Assembly (NCBI GenBank): GCA_016839405.1
Contig: JAEOUJ010000369.1
Coordinates: 1-5,111, forward strand
Length of the DNA: 5,111 nt
DNA from: Candidatus Gerdarchaeota archaeon
GTDB taxonomy: Archaea > Asgardarchaeota > Heimdallarchaeia > JABLTI01
Direction: 5' to 3'
Shown: piece after piece, positions 1 to 5,111 of the stretch
How the letters are laid out: the number at the start of each line of letters is the position of its first letter
How positions within the stretch are numbered: position 1 is the stretch's first letter
Program-made: the position numbers and the translations under genes
The notes under the pieces: generated by a model
Databases searched by the model: none
What the model was told of the DNA's origin: nothing
The model's input: only the letters and a program-made list of their open reading frames with translations

Positions 1-1374
1 ACTAGTTCCTATTGCTTTTAATGTACAATAATATAAGCGCCATTCTTCACCAACATATATCTCTGGCCCCCAATCCCAAAAACCAAATGTAGTTAATGGT
101 TGTATTTTTGTGCCAAATTTGGTTGCTTTTGCCCAAAAAGTAAGGTAATAATTTTCATCTTTTGTTAATGAATTAAGTTGTTGAGTTAGGTTTAAACTAT
201 TAATTCCTCCTGAATCTTTACTAGTAACTGTTATTTTAACTGATGAAGACCCTTCAACTTTATTGTTAAAGTCTATTTCTGCATTAGCTGACCAACCAAT
301 TGGAATATTAAAATTCCAATTATTTAGATTTGATTCAAAACCACCATTCAATAATAAATTCAAACTATCAGGAAGATTTTGTCCAACATTCCAATAAGTT
401 TGGAGATTGCTAATGGTACCATATTTATCTTGCAACCAATTATTCCAGAGAATATCTAATTGCTCAAGATAATACGGATGGATATCAGATGAATTTGGAA
501 CATCACCATCTCGAACATGCTCAAAAATATAATCGTTAACATAACCAAGAAACATACTATTTTCATTTGTAATTTCAATTAAAGCAATAGCAGGGTCATT
601 AACATAATGAAAACCAGTATATGGATTTAAATGTGTTAGCAAATTTTCAGCAAATTCTTGTTGCAAATCAATAAATGTTTGATTGAATATTGTTATGAAT
701 TTTCCATGACTGTTTACCCATCCACCAGCAGCTTGTGGTATCCATTCATACCTCCCATCAGGATTACCTCCTATTACGTTATCTCCCTCTTTAAATCCTC
801 TTTCAGCGTGTAAATCAATTAAAATATGAATACCATTCTGTTTTAATTGATAAATGAAATAATCAAATCGATCTAGTTTTTCAGGATCTATATGTCTAGA
901 ATCATTTGGAAAATCTTTTGAAAAAATATTCCCTCGTTCAACATGCTCTGTATCAAATTTATGGAATCGAACAAGATTAAATCCAAATTTCGCCAAACGA
1001 TTGGCTATAATCTCAGCGTCATCATAATCTGGAAAACAACCTCCCCAACAGATATTTGTTCCCCAAAATTTTGCTCTAGAATTATCTTCTTGAAAATAAA
1101 AATGACCATCATTACCTACTTCCAAATATCCTTTTTCACCTGCAAATTCTGGTAACAAATAACGATTATCTAGAGCTGAAGGAGTTCCATCATTCCAGGG
1201 TAAACTATATGCTATCCAATCATCTTCTGTTTGTATGGAAATAAGTTTATCATTAGTGAGAAATTCATTATTCAAGCTATAAGTGTTTATTGTAGTTATC
1301 CTAAAGATCGGTAGAAATGATGTTTGCAATACTATTAAAATAATACATAAACAAAGGAATGATTTTCTATTCAT
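1..1374 (-). CDS. Secreted glycoside hydrolase (GH-A/cellulase-like barrel) with carbohydrate-binding-like domain; C-terminus off the left edge
   Basis: The reading frame is open for 458 codons from ATG 1374 to base 1, with no stop, so the gene is cut by the window edge. Residues 5-24 are a hydrophobic signal peptide or anchor after MNRK, implying export. From about residue 50 the protein resembles cellulase-family (clan GH-A) barrels: KFWGTNICWGG (102-112), then LAKFGFNLVRFHKFD (127-141) at strand beta-2, HILIDLHAERG (183-193) at beta-3, and IEITNENS (266-273) at beta-4. In N270-E271 the glutamate is the expected acid/base; the nucleophile strand is not in the window. Residues 342-458 (starting LLNGGFE, with LTFWAKA at 411-417) look like a CBM4/9-type jelly-roll. 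The family probably cleaves beta-linked polysaccharide outside the cell; the substrate cannot be told. The start is supported by a GGAGGG site 7 nt upstream. The gene diverges from the permease at 1843. The GH class is fairly sure, the exact family is not. Confidence 0.87.
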   Translation of the reverse strand, partial: MNRKSFLCLCIILIVLQTSFLPIFRITTINTYSLNNEFLTNDKLISIQTEDDWIAYSLPWNDGTPSALDNRYLLPEFAGEKGYLEVGNDGHFYFQEDNSRAKFWGTNICWGGCFPDYDDAEIIANRLAKFGFNLVRFHKFDTEHVERGNIFSKDFPNDSRHIDPEKLDRFDYFIYQLKQNGIHILIDLHAERGFKEGDNVIGGNPDGRYEWIPQAAGGWVNSHGKFITIFNQTFIDLQQEFAENLLTHLNPYTGFHYVNDPAIALIEITNENSMFLGYVNDYIFEHVRDGDVPNSSDIHPYYLEQLDILWNNWLQDKYGTISNLQTYWNVGQNLPDSLNLLLNGGFESNLNNWNFNIPIGWSANAEIDFNNKVEGSSSVKITVTSKDSGGINSLNLTQQLNSLTKDENYYLTFWAKATKFGTKIQPLTTFGFWDWGPEIYVGEEWRLYYCTLKAIGTS

Positions 1375-1381
1375 ATGCGTA

Positions 1382-1387
1382 CCCTCC
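1382..1387 (-). promoter_or_regulatory. Shine-Dalgarno site of the glycoside hydrolase gene
   Basis: Reading on the minus strand, GGAGGG lies 7 nt before the ATG at 1374. It is a strong match to the anti-Shine-Dalgarno sequence at a standard distance, and it fixes the start of the glycoside hydrolase. Confidence 0.8.
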
Positions 1388-1403
1388 AATCAATGATGAA
1401 TAG

Positions 1404-1443
1404 ATATTTATTATATTTGAATTTTTCAATCACCAATTTAAAG
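1404..1443 (-). promoter_or_regulatory. Candidate promoter of the glycoside hydrolase gene
   Basis: On the minus strand two TATA-like elements precede the gene: CTTTAAATT (1443-1435) and AAATATAATAAATA (1417-1404). With the usual archaeal distance of about 26 bp from TATA centre to transcription start, the first would give a leader of about 40 nt that includes the Shine-Dalgarno site; the second would start transcription at or inside that site, so the first fits better. In a bacterium TATAAT in the second would instead be the -10 box. The region is so AT-rich that such matches are cheap. Confidence 0.25.
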
Positions 1444-1470
1444 ATAATTGATTATACATAATTCATATTG

Positions 1471-1623
1471 GAATGCTTCCCAAATTTTTATTCCTTCTTG
1501 TATAAGCATTTCAAACAATTATCGATCATCATACCCTAGTGCACCCAATTCTTTATCATGATAATCTCTATACAATGGATTTTCTGTTTCACCCCAATCG
1601 CATCTTTTGAATATTAGTTTCAT
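1471..1623 (-). pseudogene. tag: Remnant of DNA-3-methyladenine glycosylase I, nonsense-mutated and truncated
   Basis: The minus strand from ATG 1623 reads MKLIFKRCDWGETENPLY, then RDYHDKELGALGYDDR, a stop (TAA 1521-1519), and in the same frame LFEMLIQEG. This is the N-terminus of Tag, which excises 3-methyladenine from alkylated DNA. The E. coli landmarks align in order: the zinc ligands Cys4 and His17 match the C of RCDW and the H of YHD, and catalytic Glu38 matches the E of QEG. Where the family has K before LFEM, the remnant has TAA, one base from AAA. The conserved Trp of EWG is Leu (TTG, one base from TGG). After QEG the similarity fades: IKIWEAF ends near 1471, possibly a deletion joint to the later EAF motif of the family, and the frame stops at 1438. 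About three quarters of the roughly 190-residue enzyme is missing, including the C-terminal zinc ligands. The remnant is not expected to be functional. Confidence 0.83.
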
Positions 1624-1842
1624 CCTATAACAAATAATAATTCTAAATAAATTTACTTTTTTTTACTTCACCTATTGGTTTTGAAAATTGTTTTTTCTTC
1701 TTATTTTGTTTTTCGCATAATTATTTGCTAGATTTGTTATCATTTCTACAGATATTCAAATTTGATTTTTAATCATAAAGTTCAAATTTCCAATAAAAAT
1801 TAGATTGAGCAATCAACTATTGAATATATATGATGATATATC
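1624..1842. other. AT-rich intergenic stretch between the tag remnant and the permease
   Basis: No convincing gene is seen on either strand. The stretch probably held the promoters of the former tag gene (minus strand) and of the permease (plus strand). It contains a T8 tract at about 1659-1664 onward, a 10-bp palindrome TCAAATTTGA (1756-1765), and a 9-bp direct repeat TTCAAATTT at 1755-1763 and 1781-1789. TATA-like strings (for example around 1793-1801 and 1824-1830) are present, but none can be singled out. Confidence 0.5.
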
Positions 1843-2739
1843 ATGCTCACACTACCTTGGTATATTGTTTTTTCTCTAATTATTATTGCCATATTAAGCT
1901 GTACTATAGGTGCTATTGCTGGTTTTGCTGGTGGTGTTCTCATGTTGCCAATTTTTGCCTTAATATTAGTTAATTATGGATTTGATTTGGTTGTTATTAT
2001 AGGTAGTAATGCAGCAGGTACTATTTTTACTGGATTAATTTCCACAATAATGAATATCAATAAAAAGGAAATTAATTGGCTTCTAGGATTTGTGTTTGTT
2101 ATACCAATATTTGCAGGTAATTTTCTTGGAGCGTATATTACAACATTAATAAATGAAAATTCAATAGCAACTGTTTTTTCTATTATAATTATTTTTTTAG
2201 CGATTTTAATGATTATAAAATGGTATAATCAAAAAATGAAACAGAATTCAATTATAGATACAACTTTAGAGCTAAATAACTCAAACAATAAAACAACTAG
2301 TTTTTTTGAAAAAATCAACTCATTTTTGCCTACTTTGAAAATTAGAATTAAAGATGAAATCTACTTAATTAATTTTGTAATCCTCACATTTCTTGGATTT
2401 ACTATTGGAACGGTGTCTGGGATTGTAGGTTTAGGTTGTGGTTGGGCTGTACCACCAATTTTAATTTTATTATATAATATACCTCCACAAATAGCTATTT
2501 CCACAGCATTATTTATGACCACTTTATCACTAACAGCTAATGGGATTATTCACATAGTTTATAGTCATTTTAATATATGGATTTGGTTAATAGTGGCTAT
2601 TGGAAGCATTATTGGCGGATTCATTGGTGTTTTTCTAAAAAGGAAATTTAAAGCAAGAAATCTTATTCTTTTCATTTCAATTATTATGGTTATTATTTCA
2701 ATTTTAATGCTAATAAAAACATGGACGGATTACTTCTAA
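1843..2739 (+). CDS. TauE/SafE-family membrane permease (putative sulfite/organosulfonate or other anion exporter)
   Basis: This 298-residue protein is almost wholly hydrophobic and has the two-repeat build of the TauE/SafE (formerly DUF81) family. The glycine-rich signature occurs once per half: GAIAGFAGGVLMLP at residues 23-36 and GTVSGIVGLGCGWAVPP at 189-205. About eight membrane segments can be drawn (roughly 7-40, 48-70, 79-101, 108-126, 172-210, 215-238, 245-265, 271-292), with a polar loop at about 127-171 linking the halves. The family moves sulfite, sulfoacetate and related anions, but most members have no known substrate and this one cannot be assigned. The length is normal. The ATG at 1843 is secure: an in-frame TGA lies at 1834-1836 and the next Met is residue 34. 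No clear Shine-Dalgarno site precedes it, so the message may be leaderless. Cys199 in the second signature replaces the usual glycine. The gene is transcribed alone, divergent from the hydrolase and convergent with the propeller gene. Confidence 0.88.
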   Translation: MLTLPWYIVFSLIIIAILSCTIGAIAGFAGGVLMLPIFALILVNYGFDLVVIIGSNAAGTIFTGLISTIMNINKKEINWLLGFVFVIPIFAGNFLGAYITTLINENSIATVFSIIIIFLAILMIIKWYNQKMKQNSIIDTTLELNNSNNKTTSFFEKINSFLPTLKIRIKDEIYLINFVILTFLGFTIGTVSGIVGLGCGWAVPPILILLYNIPPQIAISTALFMTTLSLTANGIIHIVYSHFNIWIWLIVAIGSIIGGFIGVFLKRKFKARNLILFISIIMVIISILMLIKTWTDYF

Positions 2740-2765
2740 TGTTGTATTTTTAAATAAAGTTGAAT

Positions 2766-2791
2766 CTATTTTTTTTAGAAATAAAAAATAG
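2766..2791. terminator. Bidirectional T-tract terminator between convergent genes
   Basis: CTATTTTTT (2766-2774) and AAAAAATAG (2783-2791) are perfect 9-bp inverted arms around an 8-nt loop. The plus strand has T8 (2769-2776) 30 nt after the permease stop; the minus strand has T6 (2788-2783) 18 nt after the propeller stop. The stem has only one G-C pair, so termination would rest mainly on the T-tracts, as in archaea. Confidence 0.6.
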
Positions 2792-2808
2792 GAAAAAGAA
2801 TTATTGGA

Positions 2809-4062
2809 TTAAATTTCATATTTTGCTAGCCAAATATTTCCATTTTCAATTTCATCAGATAGAAACCCACTAACATAAATGTAATTTCCTGATCCTTTTA
2901 TTAAACCATAGCCTGTATCGTAAGCATTACTCCAATGGTTTACTGTTGTATAATTGATTAGTTCAAATTCTCTGCTAAATTTCGCTAATAAAGCATTAGA
3001 TCCTCCTACAATTTCTGTATAAACGCCTGCTAGGTAAAGGTAACCATTATCACTTAGGAAAATACTATAAGCTACATCTTCTCCATTTGCTGGACCATCA
3101 AATGTTTCATTCTTCAATAGGTTAAAACCAGTTGTGTATTTAGCCAGCCAAATATTGTATCCTTGTGCTGGTTCCGTCATAGTTCCTGTAAAATAAATTG
3201 TATCAGTTCCGTCAATATAAAGTCCATATCCTTTATCTTCTCCTGTAGTTGGTCCTGCAATTATTGTTTGGTTAACAAAATTCAAGTCACTATCAAATTT
3301 ACCTAACCAAATATCGTAATTTGTTCCAGGTTGACTCATTGAACCACTAACATAAAGATAACCTGAATTATCAAAAGCAAGAAATCTTCCTTTATCCGTG
3401 CTACTGGATGGTCCATCTAACATAATTGATTCCAATAAAACTAAATCATTGTCATATTTAGCTATATAAATATCATATCCAGTAGCAGTATTTGTAACAG
3501 TTCCTGCAATGTATACATTTCCATCTTGATCCAGTATTAAACCATATCCTTCATCTGTGTCATCAATTGGTCCATTAATTGATATATTTTTTATTAAATT
3601 AAGTTCCAAATCATATTTCGCTAGCCATATATTGTGTTTTTCTGAAATTTCTGAAATATATCCAACTATGAATAAATTACCATTTCCATCCAAATCCATT
3701 GTATAACCTGCATCATTTCCATTATCTGATCCATTTACTGTTATATTCTTTTTCAGTACTAAATTAGAATCATACTTTGCTATCCATATGTCAGTACTAT
3801 CACCTGGTGCTGCTATAAAACCTGTTGCAAAGAGATCATCATTCGAAGAATCATAAACCATACCAATGGCTAAATCAGACAGGTTTAAACCCCCATCTAC
3901 ATTAATCTCATTAACTAAACTAAATGGAGGTGCTTCTTGCTTTAAATAACGATTTAAAACAACCGCTATAATTATTGCTAATATAAAAATCACAATTACC
4001 AATATCACTATTGTTGAACGTTTAATTTCGCCTTTTTTATTCCTGATTCTATTAATCTTCAT
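2809..4062 (-). CDS. Membrane-anchored seven-bladed beta-propeller protein (SBBP-like repeats)
   Basis: With ATG 4062 the protein has 417 residues. A basic N-terminus (KINRIRNKKGEIKR) is followed by one membrane segment at about 16-36, so the rest should face outside. Residues 65-382 are six repeats of exactly 53 residues (starting at 65, 118, 171, 224, 277, 330), and 383-417 is a partial seventh of 35. Each repeat follows the pattern G-Y-x-L-x-x-D-x-x-G-N-x-Y-x-x-G, then a variable turn, then D-I-W-L-A-K-Y-D, then a strand ending in D-G-P. The segment at 47-64 (FSLVNEINVDGG) matches the missing end of the last repeat, so the ring closes with strands from both ends. The pattern resembles SBBP beta-propeller repeats; the function is unknown, with ligand binding or a surface-structural role possible. 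Several N-x-S/T sequons fit an external glycoprotein. KKG at 9-11 before the hydrophobic stretch could instead be a class III (pilin-type) signal. No catalytic motif is visible. Confidence 0.87.
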   Translation of the reverse strand: MKINRIRNKKGEIKRSTIVILVIVIFILAIIIAVVLNRYLKQEAPPFSLVNEINVDGGLNLSDLAIGMVYDSSNDDLFATGFIAAPGDSTDIWIAKYDSNLVLKKNITVNGSDNGNDAGYTMDLDGNGNLFIVGYISEISEKHNIWLAKYDLELNLIKNISINGPIDDTDEGYGLILDQDGNVYIAGTVTNTATGYDIYIAKYDNDLVLLESIMLDGPSSSTDKGRFLAFDNSGYLYVSGSMSQPGTNYDIWLGKFDSDLNFVNQTIIAGPTTGEDKGYGLYIDGTDTIYFTGTMTEPAQGYNIWLAKYTTGFNLLKNETFDGPANGEDVAYSIFLSDNGYLYLAGVYTEIVGGSNALLAKFSREFELINYTTVNHWSNAYDTGYGLIKGSGNYIYVSGFLSDEIENGNIWLAKYEI

Positions 4063-4069
4063 GATTAAT

Positions 4070-4078
4070 ATCATCTCC
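4070..4078 (-). promoter_or_regulatory. Shine-Dalgarno site that sets the propeller start at 4062
   Basis: On the minus strand GGAGATGAT (4078-4070) matches the full anti-Shine-Dalgarno complement GGAGGTGAT at 8 of 9 bases and sits 7 nt before ATG 4062. The in-frame TTG at 4083 and ATG at 4074 lie upstream of or inside this site, so they are unlikely starts. Confidence 0.7.
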
Positions 4079-4082
4079 CTCA

Positions 4083-4114
4083 ATTTAGATTCTCTATTCT
4101 AGCATATTTAGATT
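4083..4114 (-). promoter_or_regulatory. Candidate promoter of the propeller gene with a 9-bp direct repeat
   Basis: On the minus strand CTAAATAT (about 4111-4104) could be a TATA box, which would place the transcription start near 4083 and give a leader of about 20 nt holding the Shine-Dalgarno site. The same stretch carries AATCTAAAT twice (4114-4106 and 4091-4083, 23 bp apart), one copy over the TATA-like box and one at the expected start. The assignment is tentative in such AT-rich DNA. Confidence 0.3.
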
Positions 4115-4155
4115 TTGTAGTTGCACAGTTTTTTCCTTATATCTTGATATTAATC

Positions 4156-4172
4156 AAAAAAACCATTTTTTT
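4156..4172 (-). terminator. T-tract terminator after the SRPBCC gene
   Basis: On the minus strand A7-TGG-T7 (4172-4156) starts 25 nt past the SRPBCC stop at 4198. The run of seven T fits an archaeal terminator; the A/T inverted arms form only a weak hairpin. It separates the SRPBCC gene from the propeller gene. Confidence 0.45.
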
Positions 4173-4197
4173 CGATGTTTTATAGTAATAAACAATT

Positions 4198-4632
4198 TTA
4201 TTCCATTATTTTTTTCAAATTTTCTCCTTCTTCTTTCATGTGATTTATTAATAGTTCTTTTTGCTTCTTAGCTATAAGGGATAGCAATTTTCCAAAACGA
4301 AAATCTTGTATTGCTATAAATAGCGCATTTTTCCCTTTTGGTTCAAAAATTAACTCACCTTTTTTTATTATAAGATTTAAAGGGAATAGCATTTTGTATT
4401 TAATTATTCTATTAGGTACCATTTCCGTTGTTTTGAATTTCATTTTGTGAACTTTACCATGTAGATATTCTTCACTATAAAGAATTGATCCTACTTCAAA
4501 GGGATTGCCTTTAAGCCAAATAGCTTTGATATGATCTTGATGCCAGTTACAATAATTTTCAGATAAATTTAGAAACCATTGAAAAATTTTTTCTGGGGTT
4601 GCCCTAATTTCTATAGTATCCTTTAATTCCAT
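4198..4632 (-). CDS. SRPBCC-family (START/polyketide-cyclase-like) small protein
   Basis: This soluble protein of 144 residues has the order of an SRPBCC helix-grip fold. A first strand and helix (about 4-23, with IEIRATPEKIFQWFLNL) are followed by the segment NWHQDHIKAIWLKGN (29-43), then the strands GSILYSEEYLHGKVHK (48-63), FKTTEMVPNRIIKY (66-79) and GELIFEPKG (92-100), and a long charged C-terminal helix (about 114-143, ending EEGENLKKIME). The fold encloses a hydrophobic cavity that binds lipids or other small ligands; this subgroup has no assigned reaction and none can be read from the sequence. The WH-x-DHIK...EEYLHGK-x-HK pattern is, as I recall, shared by short proteins in methanogens and other archaea and in some bacteria. 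The length is normal and the gene is complete. The ATG at 4632 has only a weak GGGA 7 nt upstream. It lies 97 bp downstream of the nitroreductase gene, and a palindrome in that gap suggests its own promoter. Confidence 0.8.
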   Translation of the reverse strand: MELKDTIEIRATPEKIFQWFLNLSENYCNWHQDHIKAIWLKGNPFEVGSILYSEEYLHGKVHKMKFKTTEMVPNRIIKYKMLFPLNLIIKKGELIFEPKGKNALFIAIQDFRFGKLLSLIAKKQKELLINHMKEEGENLKKIME

Positions 4633-4660
4633 TATTTAATCCCGTAAACATTTTTTTCTC

Positions 4661-4685
4661 AATTTTTTAATAAATAACGTTATTT
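4661..4685 (-). promoter_or_regulatory. Candidate operator/promoter of the SRPBCC gene: 14-bp palindrome next to a TATA-like box
   Basis: AAATAACGTTATTT (4672-4685) is a perfect 14-bp palindrome centred 46 bp upstream of ATG 4632. On the minus strand it runs into TTTATTAAAAAATT (about 4675-4662), a TATA-like element at a distance that would give a very short leader. A dimeric regulator could bind there; no regulator gene is visible in the window. Confidence 0.35.
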
Positions 4686-4729
4686 GCTCAAATCGTTTTT
4701 TAACACTTGAATTTTTTTAATTTTTTAGA

Positions 4730-5111
4730 TTAAAATGTGAAGAATCCTGTTCTTTTTAGTGTTTCATAGCAATCTTTTATTTCTTCTTCATCAAAAGAAC
4801 CATCCCAGTTTTTGAAATAATTATCTAAGTATCCTTTTGCTCCTGCTTTTTCATAATCTTCTTTTGTTCTTGTTGTAAAATGATTATTTGGATCATCACA
4901 TTCATTTATTACTTCATCAATTTCTTCAGTTGTTAATCTTTGATATTTGCCATAGTGAATTACACCCTTTCGCACTCGCCCAATCAAATGTTTTGGATCT
5001 TCATCTGGATATCCTAAACAAACACCTATAATTGGAAAACAATTTTTCTCAGGTAAATTGAGTTGTTCATAAATCTGTTTCAATTCCTTTCTAAAAGGAC
5101 TTGATGTAACT
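4730..5111 (-). CDS. Nitroreductase-family protein, C-terminal part; N-terminus off the right edge
   Basis: The frame is open from base 5110 to the TAA at 4732-4730, giving 126 residues with no stop before the edge. It begins VTSSPFRKELKQIYEQLNLP and continues straight into the TTG at 5083, so that codon is an internal Leu rather than a start. The end of a nitroreductase fold is recognisable: the amphipathic helix, the strand with IIGVCLGYPDEDP (visible residues 27-39), and RVRKGVIHYGKYQRL (45-59), where these enzymes have their last FMN-proximal and dimer-contact segment. About 65 further residues, acidic and Asn/Asp-rich (DDPNNHF, NYFKNWDGSFDEEE), form a C-terminal extension seen in some longer members. 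The family uses FMN and NAD(P)H or ferredoxin to reduce nitro compounds, quinones or related substrates; the substrate is unknown here. An N-terminal ferredoxin domain, common in archaeal members, cannot be checked in this window. The gene precedes the SRPBCC gene by 97 bp. Confidence 0.82.
   Translation of the reverse strand, partial: VTSSPFRKELKQIYEQLNLPEKNCFPIIGVCLGYPDEDPKHLIGRVRKGVIHYGKYQRLTTEEIDEVINECDDPNNHFTTRTKEDYEKAGAKGYLDNYFKNWDGSFDEEEIKDCYETLKRTGFFTF

Noticed and set aside
943..1155. Plus-strand open frame of 70 codons
   Set aside because: It lies wholly inside the glycoside hydrolase gene on the other strand, has a low-complexity I/K/S/T/F translation, and has no recognisable domain or ribosome site.
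1411..1416. TATAAT on the minus strand as a bacterial -10 box for the hydrolase
   Set aside because: No good -35 box sits 16-18 bp upstream, and the hexamer is common in such AT-rich DNA; it is kept only as an alternative in the promoter entry.
1672..1743. Minus-strand 23-codon frame (MITNLANNYAKNK...) upstream of the tag remnant
   Set aside because: It is too short, has no Shine-Dalgarno site and no recognisable similarity; A-rich DNA gives such Lys/Asn-rich peptides by chance.
1375..1842. Possible tRNA, small RNA or riboswitch in the longest gap
   Set aside because: No cloverleaf, GC-rich stem or known riboswitch core is visible; the only coding-like signal is the tag remnant.
5081..5083. 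TTG as start codon of the right-hand gene
   Set aside because: The frame stays open upstream to the window edge and the added residues fit the nitroreductase fold, so this TTG encodes an internal leucine.
2809..5111. One operon of nitroreductase, SRPBCC and propeller genes
   Set aside because: The gaps are 97 and 135 bp, with a terminator-like T-tract and promoter-like elements, and the products share no obvious pathway.
1..5111. Defence system, mobile element or CRISPR array
   Set aside because: No nuclease, transposase, integrase, Cas or toxin-antitoxin motif and no regularly spaced DNA repeat is seen; the only long repeats are at protein level in the propeller.

Overview
The window is very AT-rich DNA (intergenic stretches are almost only A and T) carrying four recognisable genes, one cut by each window edge, a decayed gene remnant and short intergenic regions. 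The domain of life is not proven. Several features fit an archaeon, possibly of the Asgard/Lokiarchaeia type: strong Shine-Dalgarno sites only at some genes, T-tract terminators without GC-rich stems, and an N-terminally anchored beta-propeller with many N-x-S/T sequons. An AT-rich bacterium is not excluded. There is no rRNA, tRNA, CRISPR array, transposase or phage gene.

Layout: (1) 1-1374, minus strand, the N-terminal 458 residues of a secreted glycoside hydrolase of the GH-A type with a carbohydrate-binding-like domain; it runs off the left edge. (2) 1375-1842, a 468-bp gap between divergent genes. It holds the N-terminal remnant of a DNA-3-methyladenine glycosylase I gene (tag), broken by a nonsense codon and truncated. 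(3) 1843-2739, plus strand, a TauE/SafE-type membrane permease. (4) 2740-2808, a short convergent gap with a symmetric T-tract terminator. (5) 2809-4062, minus strand, a membrane-anchored seven-bladed beta-propeller of SBBP-like repeats with an exact 53-residue period. (6) 4198-4632, minus strand, a small SRPBCC (START-like) protein. (7) 4730-5111, minus strand, the C-terminal part of a nitroreductase-family protein that runs off the right edge.

The three right-hand genes point the same way (nitroreductase, SRPBCC, propeller), but gaps of 97 and 135 bp holding a palindrome, a terminator-like element and promoter-like sequences suggest separate transcripts rather than a tight operon. The glycoside hydrolase, permease and propeller are all membrane or surface proteins, but nothing ties them into one pathway. 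No new multi-gene system is evident. The most informative observations are the tag pseudogene, the regular propeller closed by its own N-terminal strand, and the start re-assignments.
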